From the NCBI RefSeq assembly GCF_026072635.1, contig NZ_AP023081.1, positions 1,820,501 to 1,884,500 of the forward strand: a stretch of 64,000 nt of DNA. Reading direction: 5' to 3'. The translations under genes were made by a program, and so were the position numbers. The notes under the pieces were generated by a model, which saw only the letters and a list, made by a program, of their open reading frames with translations, was not told the DNA's origin and searched no databases. The stretch is from Pseudomonas solani. Lineage in GTDB: Bacteria; Pseudomonadota; Gammaproteobacteria; Pseudomonadales; Pseudomonadaceae. The number at the start of each line of letters is the position of its first letter. Position 1 is the first letter of the stretch. Positions 27,137-36,508 of the stretch are shown here, in pieces.

Positions 27137-27535
27137 ATGCGCCTCACTCTTCCCGCCCTGGCCCTGAGCCTGCTCGCGACCCAAGCCGTGGTCGCCGGCG
27201 AAACCACCAAGAACGCCCTCGGCGGCGGTCTCGGCGGTGCGCTGGGCAACGTCGTCGGCCAATCCATCGGTGGCAGCACCGGTGCGGCCATCGGGGCCGG
27301 CCTCGGCGGTGCAGCCGGTGGCGCGATCACCGCGCGTGACGGCAACAAGACCGGCGCTGCACTGGGCGGTGGCCTGGGTGCCGCCGGGGGTTCGGTGGTG
27401 GGCAACAAGCTCGGCGGCAACACCGGTTCCGCCATCGGCGCGGGCCTTGGCGGTGCGGCAGGTGGCGCCATCGCCAGTGAGCTGAACAAGGACAGCGGCA
27501 GCAAGAAACACCGCAAGCACAGGCACCGCGATTGA
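27137..27535 (+). CDS. Secreted glycine-zipper protein, tandem paralog
   Basis: This 132-residue protein has the same plan as the protein before it: a signal peptide (MRLTLPALALSLLATQAVVAG), then glycine-zipper repeats (GGGLGGALGNVVGQSIGG, TGAAIGAGLGGAAGG, GGGLGAAGGSVVGNKLGG), then a short Lys/His tail (KKHRKHRHRD). GQSIGG-TGAAIGAG is nearly identical in the two, so they are tandem duplicates that have diverged in the tail. TGGAGAAA precedes ATG 27137. The function is unknown; an outer-membrane or periplasmic stress role is possible. Confidence 0.8.
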   Translation: MRLTLPALALSLLATQAVVAGETTKNALGGGLGGALGNVVGQSIGGSTGAAIGAGLGGAAGGAITARDGNKTGAALGGGLGAAGGSVVGNKLGGNTGSAIGAGLGGAAGGAIASELNKDSGSKKHRKHRHRD

Positions 27536-27540
27536 GCATC

Positions 27541-28197
27541 ATGGAGCCACACACCCAGCCTCCGCATTGCACGCTGCGGGGGCCGGTGCTGCCGGTGGCT
27601 TACCAGAATCCCCTGCCCCACCTGCAGCGCTGGCTGCGTGGCGACTCGCAACGCCTGCTGGCGCTGCGCTGCGTCGCCAGCCTGGGCCTGCGCGACGCCT
27701 GGCTGGCCGCCGGTTTCGTCCGCAACCTCGCCTGGGACCGCCTGCACGGCTACCGCGGCGCCACGCCGCTGGCCGATCTCGACCTGATCCACTTCAACCC
27801 CGATGACCTCGCCCCCGAAGCCGACCTGCGCATCGAGCAGGCCCTGCGACGCATGGCCGGGCACCTGCCCTGGTCGGTGAAGAACCAGGCGCGCATGCAC
27901 CTGCGTAACGGCGACGACCCCTACCGCGACAGCCGCGACGCCATGAGCCACTGGCCGGAGGTGCAGACCGCCATCGGCGTGCGCCTGCGCCCGGGTGGCG
28001 GCATCGAGATCGCCACCCCTTTCGTGCAGTCCGGGCTGCTCGACCTGCGCATCACCCCCAACCCGCTGCACCCGCGTCAGGCGGTCTTCGCCGAACGCCT
28101 GCAGGCCAAGGATTGGCTGCAACGCTGGCCGCGCCTGCAAGTCGATACCGCGCCCCTGGGTTGCCTGCTGCTCACCAGCCACTTCGACGAGGCCTGA
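27541..28197 (+). CDS. Nucleotidyltransferase-like protein (NTP_transf_6/DUF925)
   Basis: This 218-residue cytoplasmic protein has FVRNLAWDRLHGY, PLADLDLIHFNPDD (acidic residues like a nucleotidyltransferase metal site), and the C-terminal DLRITPNPLHPRQAVFAERL with WLQRWPRLQ. These are the marks of the DUF925 family. Its activity is unknown. ATG 27541 begins 5 bp after the glycine-zipper stop; a TTG at 27532 overlapping that gene is the alternative. It is probably cotranscribed. Confidence 0.82.
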   Translation: MEPHTQPPHCTLRGPVLPVAYQNPLPHLQRWLRGDSQRLLALRCVASLGLRDAWLAAGFVRNLAWDRLHGYRGATPLADLDLIHFNPDDLAPEADLRIEQALRRMAGHLPWSVKNQARMHLRNGDDPYRDSRDAMSHWPEVQTAIGVRLRPGGGIEIATPFVQSGLLDLRITPNPLHPRQAVFAERLQAKDWLQRWPRLQVDTAPLGCLLLTSHFDEA

Positions 28198-28225
28198 AGG
28201 CGCGCGTCCCTGCGCGCCCTTTCCG

Positions 28226-28765
28226 TCAGGCCGAGCGCCTGCCCAGCTGTTCACGCAGCGCCATCGCCAGCGGCTCCGGACGCAACTCCACGCGGCGGTA
28301 CTCGCGCCCGTCCGGCGTACGCATCAGCCAGCCGGCATCCACCATTTCCCGGCGCAACAGCACGTGGTCGCCCAGGCTCGCGACCTCACGGATATGCCCG
28401 TCCACCTCGCGCTCGCTCATCGCGGTACGGGGCGGCAGGGCCATCCAGGTCATCCACAGGCAGGGGCGTCGGTGGCTGTGCTTGCCGGGCCAGGTGCGCA
28501 GGCGGCCCTGCTGGTCGAAGTACCGCAGCAGGCGGCGCACCAGCACGTAGTCCACCGCAACGTCGGCCGGCGGCTGGCTCAGTTGTCGTTCGGCCATCTG
28601 GCTCGCACGCAGCGCCTGGAAGCTGCGAAACCCCCGGGCGCGGGCCAGCAGGTTGAGCATCTCCACATGGCCGGGCGGCCGTTCGCGCTCCTCCAGCTGG
28701 CGGACCAGCGAGCGGGCGAGCGCAGACATGTCATCGGTAGCGAAAGGGATAAGCGTCTTGGACAC
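28226..28765 (-). CDS. DUF2087-domain protein
   Basis: This 179-residue protein has an N-terminal part (SALARSLVRQLEER) that matches short DUF2087-linked helical regions. The C-terminal DUF2087 core runs RTWPGKHSHR through MTWMALP, REVDGHIREV and DAGWLMRTPDGREYRR. I chose GTG 28765 because GAGGAA precedes it with good spacing; the frame is open to an ATG at 28834 that lacks such a site. The gene is monocistronic and convergent with the nucleotidyltransferase-like gene. The function is unknown; DUF2087 is often joined to regulatory DNA-binding domains, and none is seen here. Confidence 0.75.
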   Translation of the reverse strand: MSKTLIPFATDDMSALARSLVRQLEERERPPGHVEMLNLLARARGFRSFQALRASQMAERQLSQPPADVAVDYVLVRRLLRYFDQQGRLRTWPGKHSHRRPCLWMTWMALPPRTAMSEREVDGHIREVASLGDHVLLRREMVDAGWLMRTPDGREYRRVELRPEPLAMALREQLGRRSA

Positions 28766-29048
28766 AGTTCGTTCCTCGTGTGTGCCAAGTCCTCGGAAGA
28801 GGATGTCGGGGGTCGCCGGGTTCCGACGCGGCACGGGGACGAGTGTCGGTCGAGGGTGAGCCTGGGGCTCGTGGCAGGTTTAGCTGCCCGAATGGGCACC
28901 GGTGACGCCTGGGTGAACTGCCGACCGCGAGCCAGAGTAGCGCCGGGTGTCGTGATGCTCAACAGTCAGCGGGCGAAGCGTCTGAGAAGACTGTAATCTT
29001 CCGTCATTACTCTGCTGGCGCATGCACGCCGGTCGCCGTGGACACGCC

Positions 29049-29927
29049 ATGGGTTTCATCCGCTACGCCATAGCTTTGCTCTGCCTCCCCACCCTGCTCC
29101 CGGTTGCCTTCGCCGGGCAGCAATTGCGCGTCTGCCAGCAAAGCCCCGTCACCTACGCCTACCGCATCGAACTGGCCAACCTCATCCTCGCCCGCACCGC
29201 CGAGCGCTACGGCGAAGCCAGCATCGTCACCAGCCAGGCGCCAGACCCGTCCCAGGAGCGTTGCCTGGCCATGCTCAAGGCCGGCCAGGTGGACCTCGCC
29301 TACGTCCCGCCGAACCGCGAGCGCCTCGCCGACTTCCGCATGCTGCCGGTCGACATGCACCAGGGCCTGCTCGGCTACCGCGTGCTGATCATCCGCAAGG
29401 ATCGCCAGGCCGATTTCGCCGGCGTCAAAGACCTCGACGGCCTGCGCCGCCTCACCGGCGGCTTCGGCAGCCAGTGGAGCGACTTCCCGCTCTTCGCCCG
29501 CAACCAGCTGCCGGTGCTGGGCATGGCCAACCCCGGCAACCTGCTGCCGATGCTCGAGCAGCGCCGCTTCGACTACTTCCACCGTGGCCTCAGCGAAGCC
29601 TGGGCCGAGGTGGACGCCAACCGCAAGGCGCTGCCGGACCTGATGGTGGAGCAGCACCTGGCGCTGAAATACCCGATGCCGGTGTACTTCACCTTCGCCC
29701 AGCACAACCCGGTGCTGGAACGGCGCTTCGCCGAAGGCTTCGAGATGATCCGCGCGGACGGCACCTTCCAGGCGCTGTTCCTGCGCCATCACGGTCACCT
29801 CATCGACAAGGCCGGGATGGCCGGGCGGCGGGTCATCGAACTGGAGTCCGACCTGCCGGGCCGGCTACCGGACAGCGGTGGGGGGTTCGCCGAACCCGCC
29901 ACCGCCAGGACGGGCGACACGCCCTAG
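29049..29927 (+). CDS. Periplasmic solute-binding-like protein
   Basis: This 292-residue protein has a clear signal peptide (MGFIRYAIALLCLPTLLPVAFAG). Its body resembles type-3 substrate-binding proteins: CLAMLKAGQVDLAYVP, a central QGLLGYRVLIIRKDRQ, and a C-terminal FAEGFEMIRADGTFQALFLRHH. No transporter genes lie beside it. Such orphan proteins in Pseudomonas often serve as sensors or stand-alone binding proteins. The C-terminal 30 residues are Gly/Pro-rich and look unstructured. ATG 29049 is preferred over 29022, which lies before the signal peptide. Confidence 0.8.
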   Translation: MGFIRYAIALLCLPTLLPVAFAGQQLRVCQQSPVTYAYRIELANLILARTAERYGEASIVTSQAPDPSQERCLAMLKAGQVDLAYVPPNRERLADFRMLPVDMHQGLLGYRVLIIRKDRQADFAGVKDLDGLRRLTGGFGSQWSDFPLFARNQLPVLGMANPGNLLPMLEQRRFDYFHRGLSEAWAEVDANRKALPDLMVEQHLALKYPMPVYFTFAQHNPVLERRFAEGFEMIRADGTFQALFLRHHGHLIDKAGMAGRRVIELESDLPGRLPDSGGGFAEPATARTGDTP

Positions 29928-29943
29928 GCGTGCGCCCGGGGGA

Positions 29944-31188
29944 TCAGCCGATGTGCGCTTCGCCCGGCTCGTCGACATCGCCGCTGGCGATGCAGGCCGC
30001 GGCGGTGAACAGCACGTCGGTGGAGGAGTTCAGCGCGGTCTCGGCGGCGTCCTGGAGGATGCCGATGATGAAGCCCACCGCCACCACCTGCATCGCCACC
30101 TCGCTGGGAATGCCGAACAGGCTGCACGCCAGCGGGATCAGCAGCAGCGAACCACCGGCCACACCCGAGGCGCCACAGGCGCAGATGGACGCCACCAGGC
30201 TGAGCAGGATGGCCGTGGGGATGTCCACCGCGATGCCCAGGGTCTTCACCGCCGCCAGGGCCAGCACGGTGATGGTGATCGCCGCACCGGCCATGTTGAT
30301 GGTCGCGCCCAGGGGGATGGACACCGAATAGGTGTCCTCGTGCAGGCCGAGCTTCTTCGACAGTTCCAGGTTCACCGGAATGTTGGCCGCCGAGCTGCGG
30401 GTGAAGAAGGCGGTGATGCCGCTCTCGCGCAGGCAGGTGAGCACCAGCGGGTAGGGGTTGCGGCGGATCTTCCAGAACACGATCAGCGGGTTCACCACGA
30501 AGGCCACGAACAGCATGCAGCCCAGCAGTACCGCCAGCAGGTGGGCGTAGTCGGCCAGCACCTTGAGGCCGTTCTCCGCCAGGGTCGAGGCCACCAGGCC
30601 GAAGATGCCCAGCGGGGCGAAGGCGATCACCACGCGCACGATCAGCGACACGCCGTGGGACAGGTCGCTGAACACCGCGCGGGTGGTCTCGCTGCCCTGG
30701 CGGATGGCGATGCCCAGGCCCACGGCCCAGACCAGGATGCCGATGAAGTTGGCCTGCATCAGCGCCGTCACCGGGTTGGCCACCGCGCTGCCCAGCAGGC
30801 TCAGCAGCACCTCGGAAATATTGCCGGGCGGCGCCAGGTCATTGGCCGCCGCGCTCAGGTGCAGGGTCGAGGGGAACAGGCTGGAAGCCAGCACCGCCAC
30901 CACCGCCGCCGAGAAGGTGCCGATCAGGTAAAGGAACAGGATCGGGCGGATATGGGTGCGCTCGCCCGGCTTGTGGTTGCCGATGGCGGCGATCACCAGG
31001 ACGAACACCAGTACCGGCGCCACAGCCTTCAGCGCAGCGACGAAGAGCTTGCCGAGCAGGCCCACGGCCTGGGCCGCCGCCGGCAGGAACACCGCCAGCA
31101 GGACACCGGCCACCAGGCCGATAAGGATGCGCGTGACCAGGCTGGTGCCCTTCACGCGCTGGAGCATGGAGCGTTTTTCAGACGTCAT
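29944..31188 (-). CDS. sstT: Sodium:serine/threonine symporter
   Basis: SstT imports serine and threonine with sodium. The 414-residue DAACS-family protein has about eight membrane helices, [14 protein letters not shown], the [16 protein letters not shown] serine-rich motif, and [20 protein letters not shown] 31188 ([14 protein letters not shown]) is the family start; the upstream extension to 31353 is spurious. It converges with the solute-binding-like gene, 16 bp apart. Confidence 0.94.
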   Translation of the reverse strand: MTSEKRSMLQRVKGTSLVTRILIGLVAGVLLAVFLPAAAQAVGLLGKLFVAALKAVAPVLVFVLVIAAIGNHKPGERTHIRPILFLYLIGTFSAAVVAVLASSLFPSTLHLSAAANDLAPPGNISEVLLSLLGSAVANPVTALMQANFIGILVWAVGLGIAIRQGSETTRAVFSDLSHGVSLIVRVVIAFAPLGIFGLVASTLAENGLKVLADYAHLLAVLLGCMLFVAFVVNPLIVFWKIRRNPYPLVLTCLRESGITAFFTRSSAANIPVNLELSKKLGLHEDTYSVSIPLGATINMAGAAITITVLALAAVKTLGIAVDIPTAILLSLVASICACGASGVAGGSLLLIPLACSLFGIPSEVAMQVVAVGFIIGILQDAAETALNSSTDVLFTAAACIASGDVDEPGEAHIG

Positions 31189-31488
31189 GGCAGATTCACT
31201 GAACAGGGGCCGCAAACACGGCCGATACCCAAGATGCCCCGTCGCGCCACCCTGGCCCGGCAGGATGGAAGAAGCACCAGGCCGCAAGGTCTCTGCCCTG
31301 CAGTCAGTGGAAGCGCAACGGATTTGCCGCGCATTCTGCGGGCAGAAGCCCATTTAGGGTAGAGCGACCGGTCAGCGCACCCCGCCAATGTCGCCATTCC
31401 GGTCGTTCGGAGTCGATCTGGTGAAAAACCCGGCAGGCAGGATGCTGCGGGATACCCCGCTGCCCGAAGCCATCCGAGAGGGGTTCAC

Positions 31489-31586
31489 CGTAGGATGGGT
31501 AGAGCGAAGCGAAACCCATGCGGTAGCCGGCGAATCCGGATCGATGGGTTTCGTACCTCGCGGAACGCCGCCCGCCCCATCCTACG
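31489..31586. repeat. MITE-like palindromic element, copy with CGTAGGATGGG ends
   Basis: The ends CGTAGGATGGG (31489-31499) and CCCATCCTACG (31576-31586) are perfect inverted repeats. Inside the left end is TAGAGCGAAGCGAAACCCAT, which matches the copy at 40296-40400 at 19 of 20 positions. The right half has GATGGGTTTCG in inverse orientation. The whole 98-bp unit can fold into a long hairpin. There is no coding capacity. Confidence 0.8.
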
Positions 31587-31598
31587 AAATGACGAGCC

Positions 31599-31621
31599 GT
31601 AGCCCGGGCTTCAGCCCGGGA
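31599..31621. repeat. REP-like palindrome
   Basis: CCCGGGCT-TC-AGCCCGGG at 31603-31620, preceded by GTAG. The same palindrome occurs at 57310-57327 and, with one paired change, at 38248-38265. All three lie at gene 3' ends. Confidence 0.75.
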
Positions 31622-31642
31622 ATGGTTGTGCCGGCACTGCGA

Positions 31643-32080
31643 TCAGCCCGGGACCACCAGCTCCGCCAGGGCGGCGCGCAGGCGTTCGGGGATGGGCACG
31701 GGGCGGTTGCTGGTGCGGTCGACGAAGACGTGGACGAAGCGGCCAGCGGCGCAGGCTTCGTCTTCGCCGGCCTTGAAGATGGCCAGTTCGTACTGCACCG
31801 AGCTGTTGCCCAGCTTGCCGACACGCAGGCCCACTTCGATGCGCTCGGGGAAGGCGATGGAGGCGAAGTAGTCGCAGGAGGAGCTGACCACGAAGCCGAC
31901 GATCTCGCCGTCGTGGATGTCCAGGCCGCCCACTTCGATCAGGTAGGTGTTCACCGCGCTGTCGAAGAAGCCGTAGTAGACGACGTTGTTCACGTGGCCG
32001 TAGACATCGTTGTCGTGCCAGCGGGTGGTGATCGGCTGGAAGTGGCGGTAGTCGCTGCGCAGGTGCTGGGGCTGGCTCAT
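31643..32080 (-). CDS. Acyl-CoA thioesterase (4HBT, hotdog fold)
   Basis: This 145-residue hotdog-fold thioesterase, related to 4-hydroxybenzoyl-CoA thioesterase and YbgC, has the active-site segment TRWHDNDVYGHVNNVVYYGFFD. It presumably hydrolyses an acyl-CoA produced by the neighbouring oxidation genes. ATG 32080 (MSQPQHLRSDY) has GGACCTCC just upstream; the open frame to 32122 is not needed. It is the last gene of a minus-strand set matching PA5185-PA5188, 10 bp after the alcohol dehydrogenase gene. Confidence 0.88.
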   Translation of the reverse strand: MSQPQHLRSDYRHFQPITTRWHDNDVYGHVNNVVYYGFFDSAVNTYLIEVGGLDIHDGEIVGFVVSSSCDYFASIAFPERIEVGLRVGKLGNSSVQYELAIFKAGEDEACAAGRFVHVFVDRTSNRPVPIPERLRAALAELVVPG

Positions 32081-32090
32081 GGAGGTCCTT

Positions 32091-33254
32091 TCAATAGGCG
32101 GCTTGGTAGATCGCGAGGGCATCGCGCTCGCTGACTTCGCGCGGATTATTCACCAGCAGGCGCTGTTGCAACATGGCGTCGCTGGCCAGCTGCGGCAGCA
32201 TCGCCTCGGCGACACCGGCATCGCGCAGGCGCGTGGGCAGGCCGCTGCGCTCGCTGAAGTCGGCCAGTTCGAAGATCAGTTGCTCGGTGAGGTGCAGGGC
32301 GTTGCCCGGCTGCAGCTTGCGGCCCAGCACCAGGGGCGCCAGTTCGGCATAGAGCGGCGCGGCGACCTCGGCGTTGAAGCCGAGCACATGGGGCAGCACC
32401 AACGCATTCGAGAGGCCATGGGGGATGTGGTAGTGCCCGCCCAGGGGATAGGCCAGGGCATGCACCGCCGCCACCGGGGCGTTGGCGAAGGCCTGACCGG
32501 CCAGGCAGGCGCCCAGCAGCATGGCCTGGCGCGCCTCGCGGTTGCGGCCGTTGTGCACCGCCTCGTCGAGGTTGGCGCAGAGCAGGCGCAGGGCCTCGCG
32601 GCCGAGCAGGTCGGACATGGGGTTCTTTTTGTGCCGGCTGGTGTAGGACTCGATGGCGTGGACCATCGCGTCGATGCCGGTGGCGGCGGTCACCGCGGCG
32701 GGCAGGCCGAGGGTGAGGTCGGCGTCGAGCACCGCCAGGTCCGGCAGCAGCAGCGGCGAAACCACGCCCATCTTGGTGGTCTCGCCGGTGGTGATGATGG
32801 CGATCTGGGTGACTTCCGAGCCGGTGCCGGCGGTGGTCGGCACCTGGATCAGCGGCAGGCGCCGGCCCCGGGCGTTGCCGACGCCGTAGATGTCCTTGAG
32901 CGCCTGCTTGCAGTCGGGGTGGGCCAGCAGCGCCACCAGCTTGGCCACGTCCATGGAGCTGCCGCCGCCGAAGCCGATCACCAGCTCGGCGCGCAAGGCC
33001 TGCGCCTGCTCCACGGCCTGCAGCACCACCGCCTCGGGCGGGTCGGCCTGCACCTGGTCGAAGATCTCCACCGCCACGCCGGCGGCGGCGAAGCCCGGGA
33101 GGATGGGGTCGAGCATGTTCAGCCGGGTGATGCCCGGGTCGGTGACGATCAGCACGCGATGGGCATCGCGCTCACGGCACAGCTCGGCCAGGCGGAGGGC
33201 GGAGCCGGATTCGCAGAGGATCTGCGCGGTGGTGGCGAAGCTGAAGGGCTGCAT
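32091..33254 (-). CDS. Iron-containing alcohol dehydrogenase
   Basis: This 387-residue group III alcohol dehydrogenase has the nucleotide-binding GFGGGSSMDVAKL and TTAGTGSEVT. Metal ligands lie in GIDAMVHAIESYTS and in PLGGHYHIPHG near residue 260. The physiological alcohol is unknown. It sits between an acyl-CoA dehydrogenase and a thioesterase in the same orientation, suggesting oxidation of an alcohol toward an acyl-CoA. Confidence 0.92.
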   Translation of the reverse strand: MQPFSFATTAQILCESGSALRLAELCRERDAHRVLIVTDPGITRLNMLDPILPGFAAAGVAVEIFDQVQADPPEAVVLQAVEQAQALRAELVIGFGGGSSMDVAKLVALLAHPDCKQALKDIYGVGNARGRRLPLIQVPTTAGTGSEVTQIAIITTGETTKMGVVSPLLLPDLAVLDADLTLGLPAAVTAATGIDAMVHAIESYTSRHKKNPMSDLLGREALRLLCANLDEAVHNGRNREARQAMLLGACLAGQAFANAPVAAVHALAYPLGGHYHIPHGLSNALVLPHVLGFNAEVAAPLYAELAPLVLGRKLQPGNALHLTEQLIFELADFSERSGLPTRLRDAGVAEAMLPQLASDAMLQQRLLVNNPREVSERDALAIYQAAY

Positions 33255-33351
33255 GGGGTGGCCTCTTGTTGTTGTGCTGTCGGGTTTGGCTGAGCGGGGG
33301 CTGCACAGGCGGGGTGACGGCGTCGACCGCCCTCCCGCCGGTTGGACTCCA

Positions 33352-35142
33352 TCAGAACGCGAAATGCGCCTCCGGCAGGGCCATCAGGCAGTCCGCGCCG
33401 CCCAGCAGCGACTCGCGGTGGCCACTGGCGCGGGGCAGCAGGCGGCGCACGTAGAAGCGCGCGCTGTGCAGCTTGGCCTGGTAGAAGTCCGCCTCGCCGG
33501 TGCCGCCGTCCAGGGCGTCCTGGGCGCGGGCGGCGGCCTGCAACCAGAGCCCGGCCAACAACACATAGGCCGAGTACTGGAGGAAGTCCACCGAGCAGGC
33601 GCCGATTTCCTGTGGGTCGTGGCGCGCGCGGTCGAGCACGGTGGCGGTGAGGTCGCGCCATTCCTTGAGGCGCGCCAGCACGGCGCCGGCCAGTTCCGCC
33701 AGCTCGGCGCGGCCGGCCTGGGCCTCGGCCATGGCGGCCAGTTCGTCCTGCAGGGCGTACAGCTCGGCGCCACCGTCGCCCATCAGCTTGCGGCGGATCA
33801 GGTCGAGGGCCTGGATGCCGTTGGTGCCTTCGTAGATCTGGGTGATGCGGCTGTCGCGCATCAGCTGCTCCATGCCCCATTCGCGGATGTAGCCGTGGCC
33901 GCCATACACCTGCACGCCGAGGCTGGCCACTTCCTGGCCCATGTCGGTGAAGAAGGATTTGACGATGGGTATCAGCAGCGCCGCGCGCTTGCCGGCGGCC
34001 TTGCGCGCCGCCGCGTCGGGGTGGCCGTGTTCCAGGTCCAGCTGGCGCCCGCAGTAGGCGGCGAGCAGCCGGCTGCCTTCCACCAGGGTCTTCTGGGTCA
34101 GCAGCATGCGCCGCACATCGGGGTGGTGGATGATCGGGTCGGCGGCCTTGTCGGGCTCGGCGGCGCCGGTCAGGGCGCGGGATTGCAGGCGCTCACGGGC
34201 GTAGGCCAGCGCACCCTGGAAGGCGCGTTCGGCGATGCCCAGGCCCTGCAGGCCGACCTGGAAGCGCGCGTCGTTCATCATGGTGAACATGCAGGCCAGG
34301 CCCTGGTTGGCCTCGCCGATCAGCCAGCCGGTGGCGCCGTCGAAGTTCATCACGCAGGTGGCGGCGCCCTTGATGCCCATCTTGTGCTCGATGGCGCCGC
34401 AGGACAGGGCGTTGCGCGCGCCGGGCGTGCCGTCGGCGTTGGCGACGAACTTGGGCACCAGGAACAGCGAGATGCCCTTCACCCCGGCCGGGGCATCGGG
34501 CAGGCGCGCCAGCACCAGGTGGACGATGTTGTCCGAGAAATCCTGCTCGCCGCCGCTGATGAAGATCTTGCTGCCGCTGACCCTGTAGCTGCCGTCCGCC
34601 TGGGGCTCGGCGCGGCTGCGCAGCAGCGCCAGGTCGGTGCCGGCCTGGGGTTCGGTGAGGCACATGGTGCCGGTCCAGGTGCCGCCGACCATCTTGTCCA
34701 GGTAGCCCTGCTTGAGTGCCTCGCTGCCGTGTTTATAGAGCGCCAGCACGGCGCCTTCAGTGAGGCCGGAATAGACCCGGAAGGACAGGCTGGCGGCCAT
34801 CAGCATCTCGTGGAAGCTGGCGGCGACCATCTGCGGGAAGCCCTGGCCGCCGTGCTCCACCGGGCCGGTCATGCTGGCCCAGCCGTTGTCGCAGTACTGC
34901 TTGTAAGCCTCGCGGAAGCCCTTGGGCGTGGTCACGGCGCCGCCTTCGAGGGTCACGCCCTCTTCGTCGCTGGCGCGGTTCAGCGGGGCGATCACTTCAC
35001 CGGCATAGCGCGCGCCTTCTTCCAGCACGCCATCGATGAGTTCGCGGTCCAGACCGTTGCCCAGCAGCTCGCAATGGCCGGCGACGTCGAAGACCTCATG
35101 GAGCACGAAGCGCATGTCGCGCAGGGGGGCGGTGTAGCTCAT
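33352..35142 (-). CDS. Acyl-CoA dehydrogenase
   Basis: This 596-residue FAD enzyme is of the long, C-terminally extended class. The substrate/FAD motif TGTMCLTEPQAGTDLALLR lies near residues 155-175, followed by GSKIFISGGEQD and IMGIKGAATC-like MGIKGAATCVMNF. The flavin-binding YGGHGYIREWGMEQLMRD and the catalytic-base region YEGTNGIQALDL come later. It performs the first dehydrogenation of beta-oxidation. One base separates it from the downstream end of the 3-hydroxyacyl-CoA dehydrogenase gene, so they are translated from one message. It matches PA5187. Confidence 0.94.
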   Translation of the reverse strand: MSYTAPLRDMRFVLHEVFDVAGHCELLGNGLDRELIDGVLEEGARYAGEVIAPLNRASDEEGVTLEGGAVTTPKGFREAYKQYCDNGWASMTGPVEHGGQGFPQMVAASFHEMLMAASLSFRVYSGLTEGAVLALYKHGSEALKQGYLDKMVGGTWTGTMCLTEPQAGTDLALLRSRAEPQADGSYRVSGSKIFISGGEQDFSDNIVHLVLARLPDAPAGVKGISLFLVPKFVANADGTPGARNALSCGAIEHKMGIKGAATCVMNFDGATGWLIGEANQGLACMFTMMNDARFQVGLQGLGIAERAFQGALAYARERLQSRALTGAAEPDKAADPIIHHPDVRRMLLTQKTLVEGSRLLAAYCGRQLDLEHGHPDAAARKAAGKRAALLIPIVKSFFTDMGQEVASLGVQVYGGHGYIREWGMEQLMRDSRITQIYEGTNGIQALDLIRRKLMGDGGAELYALQDELAAMAEAQAGRAELAELAGAVLARLKEWRDLTATVLDRARHDPQEIGACSVDFLQYSAYVLLAGLWLQAAARAQDALDGGTGEADFYQAKLHSARFYVRRLLPRASGHRESLLGGADCLMALPEAHFAF

Positions 35143-35143
35143 C

Positions 35144-36382
35144 TCAGGCGTCCTCTTGGCAATCGGCGAAGCGGCGGCCTTCGGCGGCCAGGCGCTGGAT
35201 CAGGGCGGCGGGTTGCCAGTGCAGGCCGAAGCGGCCGGCGAGGTATTCCAGGCGCTCACGGATGGCTTCCAGGCCCTGGCCATCGGCCCAGCTCATGGGG
35301 CCGCCCTTGTCGGCAGGGAAGCCGTAGCCGTTGAGGTAGACGGTATCGATATCGGCACTGGACGCGGCGATGCCCTCTTCGAGGATCTTCGCGCCTTCGT
35401 TGACCAGGGCCAGCAGGCAGCGCTCGAGGATTTCCTCCTGGCCGATGCTGCGGCGCTCGAAGCCGAGCTGCTCGGCCACCTGCAGCACCAGCGCATCCAC
35501 TTCCGGGTCGTGCTCGGCCTGGCGGCTGCCTTCGGCGTAGCGGTAGTAGCCCATGCGCGACTTCTGGCCGAAGCGGCCGAGGGCGCAGAGGCGGTTGTCC
35601 ACCTGCACCGCCGGGTCGTCCTGGCCCTGGCCGGCCAGTTCGCGGGCACGCCACTCCAGGTCGATGCCGACCACGTCGTACATGCGGAACGGGCCCATGG
35701 CGAAGCCGAAGCCCTGCAGGGCGGCGTCCACCTGATGGGGGTAGGCGCCTTCGAGCAGCATCATCCGCGCCTCTCGCACATAGGTGTGGAGCATGCGGTT
35801 GCCGATGAAGCCGTCGCAGTTGCCGGCGATGACGCTGACCTTGCCCATGCGCTTGCCCAGCACGAGGGCGGCGTCGAGCACCGGCTTGGCAGTCTTGGCG
35901 CCGCGTACGATCTCCAGCAGCTTCATGATGTGCGCGGGGCTGAAGAAGTGCAGGCCGAGAACCTGTTCCGGGCGCGCGGTGACGGCGGCGATGGCGTCGA
36001 TATCCAGCGCCGAGGTGTTGCTGGCGAGGATCGCCGACGGCTTCAGCCGGGCGTCCAGCTCGCGGAAGATCTGCTGCTTGAGCTCGAGGTTCTCGTACAC
36101 CGCCTCGATCACCAGGTCGACATCGGCCAGGGCGTCGTAGTCGGCCACCTGGGTGATGCAGGCGCGACGGGCGGCGGCCTGGGTTTCGTCGATGCGGCCC
36201 TGGCGCACATTGTGGGCGTAGGTGTCGGCGACCACGCCCAGCGCCTGCACCAGCATCTGCGGGTTGTTGTCCAGCCACAGCACCTGCACGCCGGCGTTGG
36301 CCAGGCTCATGACGATGCCCCGGCCCATGGTGCCGGCACCGATCACGGCGGCTTGTCGAATGTCGTTGGGGCTCTGGGTCAT
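35144..36382 (-). CDS. 3-hydroxyacyl-CoA dehydrogenase
   Basis: This 412-residue protein oxidises 3-hydroxyacyl-CoA with NAD. It has the Rossmann GAGTMGRGIVMSLANAG, the catalytic FFSPAHIMKLLEI (His) and the duplicated C-terminal domain around CDGFIGNRM and NGYGFPADKGGPM. It lacks the enoyl-CoA hydratase half of FadB. It is the first gene of the minus-strand operon and is divergent from a LysR gene, the likely regulator. Confidence 0.94.
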   Translation of the reverse strand: MTQSPNDIRQAAVIGAGTMGRGIVMSLANAGVQVLWLDNNPQMLVQALGVVADTYAHNVRQGRIDETQAAARRACITQVADYDALADVDLVIEAVYENLELKQQIFRELDARLKPSAILASNTSALDIDAIAAVTARPEQVLGLHFFSPAHIMKLLEIVRGAKTAKPVLDAALVLGKRMGKVSVIAGNCDGFIGNRMLHTYVREARMMLLEGAYPHQVDAALQGFGFAMGPFRMYDVVGIDLEWRARELAGQGQDDPAVQVDNRLCALGRFGQKSRMGYYRYAEGSRQAEHDPEVDALVLQVAEQLGFERRSIGQEEILERCLLALVNEGAKILEEGIAASSADIDTVYLNGYGFPADKGGPMSWADGQGLEAIRERLEYLAGRFGLHWQPAALIQRLAAEGRRFADCQEDA

Positions 36383-36465
36383 CGCATCGTCCTCTTGTTG
36401 TTCTGACAGGGCGCAGGCCTGCGCGCGGGGAAACGAAAATCGCCAGACACCTTAAGGAAGCCGGT

Positions 36466-36484
36466 ACTATTTTTGAAATTTAGT
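36466..36484. promoter_or_regulatory. Candidate LysR operator
   Basis: ACTATTTTTGAAATTTAGT is an AT-rich interrupted palindrome (ACTA...TAGT) of T-N11-A type in the gap between the 3-hydroxyacyl-CoA dehydrogenase gene and the divergent LysR gene. Its position suits autoregulation and operon control. This is inferred from position and symmetry only. Confidence 0.35.
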
Positions 36485-36508
36485 CTTGTGATAGGTCGTA
36501 TTTCCACG

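Larger units (their letters stand above)
31189..31642. other. 454-bp gap: sstT leader, palindromic element and REP
   Basis: Positions 31189-31488 are the sstT upstream region, with no recognisable operator. Positions 31489-31586 are a MITE-like palindromic element. Positions 31599-31621 are a REP-like palindrome just past the 3' end of the thioesterase gene. No gene is seen. Confidence 0.5.

Noticed and set aside
32890..35334. Plus-strand open frame of 814 codons over the alcohol and acyl-CoA dehydrogenase genes
   Set aside because: It spans the two real minus-strand genes and the gap, with no motifs or ribosome binding site.
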